A stretch of 9,501 nt of DNA from Bacteroidia bacterium. Its GTDB lineage: Bacteria; Bacteroidota; Bacteroidia; Bacteroidales; UBA12481. Below, one piece after another: positions 1-6,127 of the stretch (its first letter is position 1; every line of letters starts with the position of its first letter). The DNA is taken from positions 1 through 9,501 of the forward strand of contig JAPLDV010000729.1 in NCBI GenBank assembly GCA_026391235.1, in the 5' to 3' direction. The position numbers and the translations under genes are program-made. The notes under the pieces are model-generated. The model searched no databases. It saw nothing but the letters and a program-made list of their open reading frames with translations, and was not told the origin of the DNA.

Positions 1-1
1 C

Positions 2-91
2 AGGATATCTGGCGGTGCCCAACCGTCGCAATTGTATTATTCCCTTATCATGAGTTCCTGTAAGCAACCGGGTGATCCGATTCTTATGTAA
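2..91 (+). CDS. Possible C-terminal fragment of an unrecognised protein (partial, uncertain)
   Basis: A plus-strand frame is open from the window edge to a TAA at 89-91 and would give about 29 residues, ending in QPGDPILM. Its codons look somewhat more gene-like than the other two frames, which are also open at the edge (stops at 61-63 and 51-53). The 5' part lies outside the window. I recognise no family. The choice of frame is a guess, and the stretch could equally be noncoding. Confidence 0.2.
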   Translation, partial: RISGGAQPSQLYYSLIMSSCKQPGDPILM

Positions 92-120
92 CTTTTTGAT
101 AACCATTAAATAATACGATT

Positions 121-219
121 ATGAATATATGAACAATTATAGTTGCCGTAATTATTTTGGCGCTATTCATCGTACCGGGAATCCTTTTCAACCGCAAGGG
201 AAAGAAAAAACAGGAATAA
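121..219 (+). pseudogene. Tiny one-span membrane peptide, interrupted by TGA at codon 4
   Basis: The frame starts at ATG 121, meets TGA at 130-132, then runs open to TAA at 217-219. Ignoring the TGA it would encode 32 residues: MNI, the stop position, a hydrophobic span (TIIVAVIILALFIVPGILF), and a basic tail (NRKGKKKQE). A short transmembrane helix followed by a Lys/Arg-rich cytoplasmic end is a common design for bacterial microproteins. TGA is an ordinary stop here: tonB, the TPR gene and the second exbB and exbD all end in TGA. The likely reading is therefore a nonsense mutation (TGG to TGA) or a sequence error. No ATG, GTG or TTG in this frame lies between the TGA and the hydrophobic span. 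The family is unknown. Confidence 0.4.
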
Positions 220-268
220 AAACCCGGTTGGTGTTTGGTTGAAGCATAGGCATTATGCCGGATGCGGT

Positions 269-472
269 TGTAGAGACAGATAATTATCCAATGTCGTTTA
301 GTTAAGGTTAGATCGTCAGCAATAGGCAGGAATGTCAGATTAACAATATAGATATTATTTTGCCCCGAAAAAATTAGGGGGCAACATAAAATTACATTTC
401 CTGGTTCTTAGGTCCAGCCATTAACCATATGCACCTTAACTAAACGACATTGGATAATTATCTGTCTCTACA
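269..472. mobile_element. MITE-like element with perfect 40-bp terminal inverted repeats
   Basis: The arms at 269-308 and 433-472 are exact reverse complements over 40 bp. The outer ends read TGTAGAGACAGATAATTATC inwards, and the match stops abruptly on both sides. The 124-bp core has no reading frame of note but holds a near-concentric GC hairpin (360-384), so the whole unit could fold as one long hairpin in DNA or RNA. This architecture (short, non-coding, long terminal repeats) fits a miniature inverted-repeat transposable element moved by a transposase encoded elsewhere. I see no convincing target-site duplication in the flanks (cggt on the left, cgta on the right). The element lies 47 bp downstream of the second exbD stop codon, so it may also act as a transcript end. 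An invertible segment is an alternative. Confidence 0.6.
360..384. other. GC hairpin in the core of the inverted-repeat element
   Basis: TTGCCCC at 360-366 pairs with GGGGCAA at 378-384 around an A/T-rich loop of 11 nt. Its midpoint (372) almost coincides with the midpoint of the flanking 40-bp repeats (370.5). No T-run follows on either strand, so it is not a standard intrinsic terminator. It would form the tip of the long hairpin. Confidence 0.45.
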
Positions 473-499
473 CGTATCCTGCTCCGTTGTCAATCCTCC

Positions 500-519
500 G
501 CATCACGCTGCATCACGCT
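500..519. repeat. 10-bp tandem duplication next to the exbD stop codon
   Basis: GCATCACGCT occurs twice in a row at 500-509 and 510-519 and directly abuts the stop codon of the minus-strand exbD (520-522). It looks like a recent slippage or repair duplication outside the coding region. Confidence 0.6.
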
Positions 520-921
520 TCAGTTTGACTTTGCGGTAGCAATGGTCATCTTCGTGTTCAGCTTGTTACCAATAGACAGAACATCCACCAGTTTCTGAAT
601 GGTCAGTACATTATCCATTCGTAAAATAATGAAGGCATTAGGATTGAGCTGAAGTTCTTTCCTCAACTGTGATTCGAGGGCATTAAAAGGTACTTCCGTG
701 TTATTAACGAAATATTTCAAATCTCTAGTTATGGTGAGGTTTATCTCTTTCTGATGAATGGATTGACTGTTTTGTGAGTTTGGCAATGAAACCTTGATCA
801 TGCTCGGGTTGAGCAAGGTGGAAACGATAATAAAGAACAACATTAGAAAAAACATGATGTCGTTCAGGGATGAAGTAAAAACCTCAGCCGTTTGATCGGT
901 ATCCTTATGCAGGTTTATCAT
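520..921 (-). CDS. exbD: ExbD/TolR-type biopolymer transport protein (second motor pair)
   Basis: This is a 133-residue stator subunit of a proton-driven ExbB/ExbD (TolQ/TolR) motor in the inner membrane. A short cytoplasmic N-terminus leads into one membrane span at about 19-37 (LNDIMFFLMLFFIIVSTLL). That span carries the family's essential proton-carrying aspartate at D21. A periplasmic domain of about 95 residues follows and ends in the usual helix-rich region (ILRMDNVLTIQKLVDVL). The length is normal for the compact ExbD/TolR form and much shorter than the two ExbD proteins of the main operon. The ATG overlaps the TGA of the upstream exbB (ATGA at 921-918), so translation is probably coupled. 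No tonB or tolA follows; a tandem duplication and the inverted-repeat element come next. Confidence 0.9.
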   Translation of the reverse strand: MINLHKDTDQTAEVFTSSLNDIMFFLMLFFIIVSTLLNPSMIKVSLPNSQNSQSIHQKEINLTITRDLKYFVNNTEVPFNALESQLRKELQLNPNAFIILRMDNVLTIQKLVDVLSIGNKLNTKMTIATAKSN

Positions 922-1631
922 TTGGGAGGTTCATTAAGAAGTTCAATGAAATTCATGGCGCTCCATTCCAGCTGGTGGATGGCTTTGTTCAATATGCCTT
1001 TGAGCCAGTGATAACCAATATAGGCCAGCACTCCGACGAACAGTCCGGCACAACTGGTCACCATTTTTGTGTACAGTCCGGCTGATACGCTGCCGATACT
1101 GACATCACTCGACAAGGATATATCGTGGAATATTTTGATAACACCAATGATAGTTCCCAGGAAACCGAACATCGGCGCGATACTCGCGATGACAGCCAGT
1201 ATCTGGATATTTTTAGCCAGATCATATATTTCAAATTTCCCGGCGATCTCGATTGATTCTTCGATTTCTTTAATTGGCTTTCCGATTCGCATAATTCCTT
1301 TTTCAATCATTCTTGCAATGGGTTGTGATGTATTCCGGCATAGTTTCAGGGCTGAATCGACTCTGCCAATACGGATGAATTCCTGGATACTGTCCATGAA
1401 TTTCACATCTGCCCGCATATATCGCCTGATGGTTGCGTAGCGTTCAGCGAAAATATAAACTGCCACGATTGACAAAATGGCTATCGGGATCATTAATATC
1501 CCGCCTTTATAGATGATATCCATTATCGTCATGGATTCAGCAGCATGTTGGACCGGGAGTGCCGGAGATCCGGCCATGCCCTGATTCAAGGTTCCAATGC
1601 TCTGTGAAATTTGCAGGAGGATCGATGCCAT
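918..1631 (-). CDS. exbB: MotA/TolQ/ExbB proton channel protein (second motor pair)
   Basis: This 237-residue inner-membrane protein is the pentameric channel partner of ExbD. The predicted spans are about 44-62 (GILMIPIAILSIVAVYIF), 143-165, and 187-208. The signature lies in the second span, where PMFGFLGTIIGVIKIF (153-168) matches the family's P-x-x-G-x-L-G-T-x-x-G-x-x-x-x-F pattern. The third span (AGLYTKMVTSCAGLFVGVLA) carries the small and Thr residues that line the channel. The cytoplasmic loop (about 65-140) contains the usual CR-type helix around LKLCRNTSQPIARMI. About 35 residues precede the first span, as is common in Bacteroidota ExbB. The gene is separated from the main operon by a terminator and a gap of 226 bp, so it probably has its own promoter, but I find no clear TAnnTTTG match upstream. 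No Shine-Dalgarno sequence is visible. Confidence 0.93.
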   Translation of the reverse strand: MASILLQISQSIGTLNQGMAGSPALPVQHAAESMTIMDIIYKGGILMIPIAILSIVAVYIFAERYATIRRYMRADVKFMDSIQEFIRIGRVDSALKLCRNTSQPIARMIEKGIMRIGKPIKEIEESIEIAGKFEIYDLAKNIQILAVIASIAPMFGFLGTIIGVIKIFHDISLSSDVSIGSVSAGLYTKMVTSCAGLFVGVLAYIGYHWLKGILNKAIHQLEWSAMNFIELLNEPPK

Positions 1632-1770
1632 GGTGTTTGGATTTAAACTTGTTTGTTTTATTTTTCACTTCCTAAAATTCAATCCAAGGGGACAATCGGT
1701 TGCTTTTGGAGATTCACTAATTTTTCCTACTATTGAAACCTGAAAATCGGATGACTGAACGCTGTAAAAG

Positions 1771-1808
1771 ACAAAAGAAAAAAGACCGGGCCCGGATTGG
1801 CCCGGTCT
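1771..1808 (-). terminator. Intrinsic terminator after the TPR gene
   Basis: A 10-bp stem with a 6-nt loop forms between 1783-1792 and 1799-1808 (core GACCGGGCC / GGCCCGGTC). On the minus strand it is followed at once by TTTTTTCTTTTGT. It lies about 50 nt past the TPR stop codon. The T-run occurs only on the minus-strand side, so it closes the main operon and separates it from the second exbB-exbD pair. Confidence 0.88.
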
Positions 1809-1857
1809 CAAACAAACTAACACGAAAACTGACTAACTCATGATCTAATCATGAACG

Positions 1858-3516
1858 TCACTTTTTCTTCAATACAGTAAGGGCATCAGTGGCCTGTTTA
1901 TCTGCAGGATCGATTACGATAATCCGGTTCCAGTAAAGAGAGGAGGAATCCCGGAACACCGGGATTTCTTCTTTTTTAGCCTGCAGTGACGCCTGCTCAA
2001 ACCGCAGATAGTGATAGTATCCCAGATATTTGAGCGCTTCGGTAATTTCTTTCTTGAATTTCTCAGGTGAGGATTCCATAATGGTAAGTGCTTTTTCGTA
2101 AAAAGGCTTTGCCAGACCGGCTGAGGATTCGGGGTCTTTCAAAGCCTGGGTGCGGGCTTCCCAGAACCATCCGAGATGGTTGGTCGGAGACATTTCACAC
2201 ACCTTGCCAAAGTTCTGCGAGGCCTGGTCAATGTAACTGGCCCGTAGTATCGAATCGGCAGTTATTTTATTCGAAGTGGTCAGGTAATATAACCGACCGA
2301 TCTTGAAATAGTCGACCTGTGTAGGTTCCTTGTTAACCAGGTTCATCTCATAATAATGGGCGGCACCCGGATAATTCCTGACCTTTTCGCAGGTTTTTGC
2401 CACCTCTTCATATAGAACCTTCCTGGTTGAGTCAACCTCGATGGCTTTCAGGTATTGCGGTATTGCCAGCGAATCGAGGTTGTTCTTTTTTAACAGTTGA
2501 GCATAATATTCATAATCAGCAGCCATGGGTTCACCAGGACCGGCTTTGTCAAAAAAAGCGCGGATTTCAGCCAGCCCTGTATCATAATGACCGGTTTCAT
2601 AATCGGTATAGGCCTGTATGCGAAGAACCTTGGGATCCTGTATATTGTTTTCCTTAAGCTTGTTGATGATCCTTAAGGCTGATTCGAAGTCCCTGTCGAG
2701 CACAAGAATGGATCCATACCGGATCAGGTCGCGCGTATCGGGTTCGATCAGGGACATATATTTATCGTAGGCTTCACGGGCCAGTTTGTATTTATCAAAC
2801 AAAAGATATATTTCACCCAGTTCCCGGTATGCCGGAATGAACCCGCTGTCGCAGGCAATGGCCTTCTGCATGGAATTGATGGCTTCCTGGTAAATTCGTC
2901 CTTTGGCATAAACAATCCCTGCCTTGTAATAAGTTACCGGATTGTGTTTGTCGTAATACATCGCCTGTTTATATTCATTGGCGGCTTCACCGGCGGCTCC
3001 GTTGTTCAGGAGATGGTCCCCTTTTAAAATATGGGCGCCTGGATTGTTGGATTTTTGCGCCAACGCTTTGTCGATAAACTGTTCGGCCAAATCCGGTCTG
3101 CCCGGCTTCGGTTGCATATACATTTCGGCCATTGCGAGAGCGTAATTCTGGTTGTTGCGAGCCACTTGGGTTGCTGTTTTCAGATTAGCTTTGGCCTTGA
3201 CGCTGTCGTCTGCCTGATAATAATAACGCGCCAGTCCAATCCAGTTTACCGGATTTTTCTGATCAAGCTGAGTCCCTTTCCTGAAAAACAGAGCCGCTGA
3301 ATCAGGTTGGTCAGTATTCAGGTATAGTTTTCCGAGGTTGTAGTATAAATCTGGTTCATTGGTCTGTCCTGAATTATACATTTTCAGGTAGGCCTGTTTG
3401 GCCCGTTTTACCTGACCCATTTCGGCCAGGCGTGCGGGGCTCTGCGCCTGCAGGGCCATTCCGGCAGCCAGTATCAGTAAGGCCGCCAATGATGTTGAAA
3501 TTCGTGTTGTTTTCAT
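1858..3516 (-). CDS. Secreted tetratricopeptide-repeat (TPR) protein
   Basis: This is a 552-residue periplasmic or surface-exposed scaffold protein. An N-terminal signal peptide (about 1-24, hydrophobic SLAALLILAAGMAL) has a likely cleavage after LQA, before QSPARL. No lipobox cysteine is present. The mature protein is almost entirely helical TPR-like repeats. Examples with the typical pattern are YYNLGKLYLNTDQPDSAALF (58-77), WIGLARYYYQADDSVKAKAN (92-111), YYKAGIVYAKGRIYQEAINS (196-215), AYRELGEIYLLFDKYKLARE (229-248) and YEYYAQLLKKNNLDSLAIPQ (335-354). More degenerate repeats continue to about 510. TPR folds bind peptides or partner proteins, so a role in holding or sensing a partner of the TonB machine is inferred from its place as last gene of the operon. 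It starts 6 nt after the PstS-like gene and is followed by a strong terminator. The exact partner is unknown. Confidence 0.85.
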   Translation of the reverse strand: MKTTRISTSLAALLILAAGMALQAQSPARLAEMGQVKRAKQAYLKMYNSGQTNEPDLYYNLGKLYLNTDQPDSAALFFRKGTQLDQKNPVNWIGLARYYYQADDSVKAKANLKTATQVARNNQNYALAMAEMYMQPKPGRPDLAEQFIDKALAQKSNNPGAHILKGDHLLNNGAAGEAANEYKQAMYYDKHNPVTYYKAGIVYAKGRIYQEAINSMQKAIACDSGFIPAYRELGEIYLLFDKYKLAREAYDKYMSLIEPDTRDLIRYGSILVLDRDFESALRIINKLKENNIQDPKVLRIQAYTDYETGHYDTGLAEIRAFFDKAGPGEPMAADYEYYAQLLKKNNLDSLAIPQYLKAIEVDSTRKVLYEEVAKTCEKVRNYPGAAHYYEMNLVNKEPTQVDYFKIGRLYYLTTSNKITADSILRASYIDQASQNFGKVCEMSPTNHLGWFWEARTQALKDPESSAGLAKPFYEKALTIMESSPEKFKKEITEALKYLGYYHYLRFEQASLQAKKEEIPVFRDSSSLYWNRIIVIDPADKQATDALTVLKKK

Positions 3517-3522
3517 TGTTAG

Positions 3523-4470
3523 TTAGTCTGTAATTTTTACGTTTCTGACAGTCTGATACACTGGCATGATCCCTGTTTTCAATATAATACGCTGCCCCCG
3601 GTCGCTGCAGACAAATGAAGCCACTCCGGTTGCCAGACCGTTGCGAGGTTCTGCATTGATCAGGTAAAGTCTTCTGATCAAAGGGTAAGTTTTGTCGTTG
3701 ATAAATGCCTGATACGGTAAGAAGGAATTTTCCGGAACAGCAGGATTGGTACGGCTTACGCGCAGTACTTTCACTTTTTTCAAATGTCCGAGACTCGCCG
3801 GATCCCTGCTGTTGCTGATCCAGGCAACCCCGATAATCCCCAGTGAATGAGGATTGTTGGCAACAAAATCAATCACTCCCTGGTTATTCTTGAGTGCACT
3901 TAGTCCTGGTCCGAAAGGCTGACCCTGGCAAATCGAATCCAGCATAAAGCGCACCGTACCGGATCCGGTATGGTCAAATACAACATGAATGCTGTCTTCG
4001 GTTGCAGTAAACCCAAGTTGAGCCCAGGTTCTGGTTTTGCCGGTAAGGATATCGCGGATTTGCCCCACTGAGACGAGGGAATCGGTTACCAATGGGTTAA
4101 CGATCAGGGCAATGGCATCCATGGCAAAAATGTTTTCTCTGGGGAAGTACTTTTTCGAAATGAAATAGTCCTTCTCGCCCGCGGTTAACTGACGGGTTAC
4201 GAAAACCATTGGAGTCTGGAATTTAAGCAAGGCATTCAGAACATCAGTTTCAGGCTGAAATTCGCAGCGGACCGAGGCATAAGGATAGATTCCATTAAAA
4301 ACCTGCAACAGCGGCGCCACAATTGGGCTGAACGATTCATCGGCAAAAAGGATTACTTCCCCGCTGGTTGGAGAGCTCAACTCCGGTTTCCGATTCTTCC
4401 TGTTACATGAATTTCCGGCTGCCAACAGGATAAAAATGGCTGCAAGACAGCTAATTTGCCGAAGTTCCAT
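3523..4470 (-). CDS. PstS-like substrate-binding lipoprotein
   Basis: This 315-residue protein resembles periplasmic phosphate-binding proteins of the PstS type. A hydrophobic leader (about 9-19) precedes GNSC with C22, a loose lipobox of the kind Bacteroidota accept, so it is probably a lipoprotein. Recognisable pieces are LIVNPLVTDSLVSVGQIRDI (122-141) followed by LTGKTRTWAQLG, then DHTGSGTVRFML (166-177) with the GSGT anion-binding turn, and an IGVAWIS segment (213-219). The C-terminal part carries YPLIRRLYLI and FVCSDRGQRIILKTGIMPV. The first phosphate-binding loop (SGS type) is not evident near residues 42-50, where ADESFSPI stands instead. Ligand specificity is therefore uncertain. No pstC, pstA or pstB lies nearby. 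It overlaps the upstream two-span gene by 20 nt and sits 6 nt before the TPR gene, implying a job with the TonB motor rather than an ABC importer. Confidence 0.82.
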   Translation of the reverse strand: MELRQISCLAAIFILLAAGNSCNRKNRKPELSSPTSGEVILFADESFSPIVAPLLQVFNGIYPYASVRCEFQPETDVLNALLKFQTPMVFVTRQLTAGEKDYFISKKYFPRENIFAMDAIALIVNPLVTDSLVSVGQIRDILTGKTRTWAQLGFTATEDSIHVVFDHTGSGTVRFMLDSICQGQPFGPGLSALKNNQGVIDFVANNPHSLGIIGVAWISNSRDPASLGHLKKVKVLRVSRTNPAVPENSFLPYQAFINDKTYPLIRRLYLINAEPRNGLATGVASFVCSDRGQRIILKTGIMPVYQTVRNVKITD

Positions 4471-4675
4471 TTTCTTTCAGGTTTTCATGATCCTTTATTA
4501 TTCTCCAGGTCCGGAACACGGAATAGCCTATCAGGAGGATTCCCAGGGTGAACCGGAACTTTCCGGTTTCTTTTCCGAAAATTTTCGTAAATGTCAGCAA
4601 CAGGCCAACGGCCAGATAAAACAGCGGCATAACATACCGCATGATCTTAAGCAACCACTTGAAAAAGCCAGTCAT
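4451..4675 (-). CDS. Small two-span membrane protein of unknown function
   Basis: This is a 74-residue protein with two hydrophobic helices, about 12-30 (MRYVMPLFYLAVGLLLTFT) and 41-56 (RFTLGILLIGYSVFRT). A short basic loop (KIFGKETGKF) lies between them, and the tail is charged and hydrophilic (IKDHENLKENGTSAN). A helical hairpin with both ends in the cytoplasm is the likely topology. The ATG overlaps the tonB stop (TGATG at 4677-4673), and the last 20 nt overlap the start of the PstS-like gene, so translation is coupled on both sides. This tight packing supports a real gene even though I recognise no named family. An accessory or assembly role for the ExbB/ExbD/TonB complex is inferred from position only. 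Confidence 0.75.
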   Translation of the reverse strand: MTGFFKWLLKIMRYVMPLFYLAVGLLLTFTKIFGKETGKFRFTLGILLIGYSVFRTWRIIKDHENLKENGTSAN

Positions 4676-5487
4676 CAGTTGAGTACAAAGTTTACCGGAA
4701 CCTGGAATGATACACGAACCGGTCTGCCGCCCTGCCTGCCGGGAGTCCAGTCGGGCATAGCTTTAACCACTCGGATAGCCTCATTATCAAGAACTGTTGA
4801 AACACCTCGCAATAGTTTAACATCAGTCACTTTTCCTTTCTTATCGATGATAAATCCAACATAGACTCTTCCTGAAACCGCGGATTCAAGAGCCTCTTGG
4901 GGATAATGGGTATTCTTAGTGATAAATTCCAGGAGTGCGGTTTCACCGCCGGGATATAAAGGTTGTTCCTCGACAATGGCAAACGACAGGACCTCTGGTT
5001 CAACGATTTGTTGCTTGGCCTCCTGCTCCAGATCTGAAATATCCGGCGGTAGCGTATCAGTCCCCTGAACATCCTGTGCACCGATAACAATATCGGTTTT
5101 ATTCAGTTCTTCCTGAGTTTTCATCTCCTGCTCAACCGGAACCTCTTCGTCGGGCTTGATAACCGGTGCGGTAAATTTTATCTCAGCCCGTACCGGTGGC
5201 GGTGGAATATAAATCTCCTTGATCTCTTCAGGTTTTTGCTGCTGCTCCATGTTCAGGTTAACCAGGGTTGTGACTTCAAGGTTTTGTTCTTTTGCTTTGG
5301 GCATGATTTTTTTTATCAGCATTGGTGAACAAACTGATACCGTGAAGATGATAAATGCAATCAGAATGGAAATCTGGTGCCTCTTATTGGATTTTAACCT
5401 TAACTGGAACGCTCCGTAAGCCTGATTTTTACCTTCAAAAACCAGGTATAGCCACTCATCGGAAAAAATATTAATTCCTTTTTTCAT
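4675..5487 (-). CDS. tonB: TonB energy transducer
   Basis: This 270-residue protein spans the periplasm and passes motion from the ExbB/ExbD motor to the TonB box of outer-membrane receptors. A cytoplasmic N-terminus with NQAYGAFQLR (21-30), typical of Bacteroidota TonB proteins, precedes one membrane helix at about 39-57 (ISILIAFIIFTVSVCSPML). The linker (60-175) is acidic and proline-containing, with PPPP at 95-98 and Glu-rich stretches. The C-terminal receptor-contact domain covers about 178-270. It contains YPGG (178-181), HYPQEALESAVSGRVYVGF (194-212), DKKGKVTDVKLLRGV (215-229) and a final strand region, VRVSFQVPVNFVLN (257-270). The domain is complete to the terminus. It lies 7 nt after the second exbD and overlaps the next gene by 1 nt. 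Confidence 0.95.
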   Translation of the reverse strand: MKKGINIFSDEWLYLVFEGKNQAYGAFQLRLKSNKRHQISILIAFIIFTVSVCSPMLIKKIMPKAKEQNLEVTTLVNLNMEQQQKPEEIKEIYIPPPPVRAEIKFTAPVIKPDEEVPVEQEMKTQEELNKTDIVIGAQDVQGTDTLPPDISDLEQEAKQQIVEPEVLSFAIVEEQPLYPGGETALLEFITKNTHYPQEALESAVSGRVYVGFIIDKKGKVTDVKLLRGVSTVLDNEAIRVVKAMPDWTPGRQGGRPVRVSFQVPVNFVLN

Positions 5488-5494
5488 TGATGGA

Positions 5495-6118
5495 TTATTT
5501 ACGGTTTCGGATTAATTCCCGGTCAAAATCGGTTATGTCCACGATGGCATACTTACCGATGTGGCAAATGTTCATCTCATCCAGGATATCGACCATGTTC
5601 TTATAGTCAGCGTCTTCCGTGGCTTTGATCACAACCACCGGAGCTTCCGTGTCATCCTTTATGTCTGACAATTGTTTCTTATACTCCTCTTCACCGATCA
5701 GATTGTTATCCTTCTTCTTTTTCAGGTCATTAACCTCAACGATGATGGGGGCATTCTTCTCAAGAAGGATTTTCCGGATACCGCCCGAAGAATAATCAGA
5801 AGTCAGCAATTGAGGATCGACATTATTTTCGCGTGTTCCGAAGTAGTAATAAATACTGTCATTCTTTGCCAAAACTATTGTCATAGCCTTGGATGACTTG
5901 ATTTTTGTCTGTTGTTCTTCCGGAATCTTTTCTTTGGAGGGCATGCTGATCTCCATCGTCTGAGGTTTGATCAGCGTGGTTGCCAGCATAAAAAAGGTAA
6001 TCAGCAGGAAACCCAGGTCAACCATCGGAGTGAGATCAATCCGGGTTGAAAGTTTCTTCCTTTTGGTTTTCTTTGAGTGCTTCTTTTTGCCTCCGCTATC
6101 TGTATTTATTTCAGCCAT
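5495..6118 (-). CDS. exbD: ExbD-type biopolymer transport protein, second of the main operon
   Basis: This 207-residue motor subunit has a strongly basic cytoplasmic N-terminus (GGKKKHSKKTKRKK, 9-22). One membrane span follows at about 32-50 (MVDLGFLLITFFMLATTLI) and contains the proton-carrying D34 in the family pattern TPMVDLGFLL. The periplasmic part is longer than in the usual ExbD of roughly 140 residues. It contains an inserted charged stretch (NDLKKKKDNNLIGEEEYKKQ, 129-148) before the conserved end, VVVIKATEDADYKNMVDIL. It differs clearly from the neighbouring ExbD in sequence, so it is not a recent tandem copy. It begins 9 nt after that gene, and an A-rich leader without Shine-Dalgarno precedes the ATG. 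Its likely role is to pair with the first ExbD inside the ExbB channel. Confidence 0.92.
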   Translation of the reverse strand: MAEINTDSGGKKKHSKKTKRKKLSTRIDLTPMVDLGFLLITFFMLATTLIKPQTMEISMPSKEKIPEEQQTKIKSSKAMTIVLAKNDSIYYYFGTRENNVDPQLLTSDYSSGGIRKILLEKNAPIIVEVNDLKKKKDNNLIGEEEYKKQLSDIKDDTEAPVVVIKATEDADYKNMVDILDEMNICHIGKYAIVDITDFDRELIRNRK

Positions 6119-6127
6119 AGTTTATTT

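Noticed and set aside
130..153. TGA in the microprotein read as selenocysteine or by an altered genetic code
   Set aside because: Several genes in the window end in TGA as a normal stop. The only nearby hairpin (AATTA / TAATT) is weak and lacks a convincing SECIS loop. Selenocysteine in a membrane microprotein at codon 4 would be unusual.
108..164. Minus-strand hydrophobic peptide opposite the broken microprotein
   Set aside because: A run of codons for hydrophobic residues often reads as hydrophobic on the other strand too. The plus-strand frame has the better membrane-span plus basic-tail layout.
244..265. Imperfect palindrome around GGCATTATGCC as a terminator for the microprotein
   Set aside because: The core stem is only 5 bp, the outer arms need a bulge, and no T-run follows.
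269..472. CRISPR array or tRNA-type structure in the repeat region
   Set aside because: There are only two repeat copies and they are inverted, with no regular spacers. No cloverleaf can be drawn.
4436..4864. Plus-strand frame of 142 codons opposite tonB, the two-span gene and the PstS-like gene
   Set aside because: It lies antisense to the well-supported TonB C-terminal domain and to overlapping operon genes, and has no domain of its own.
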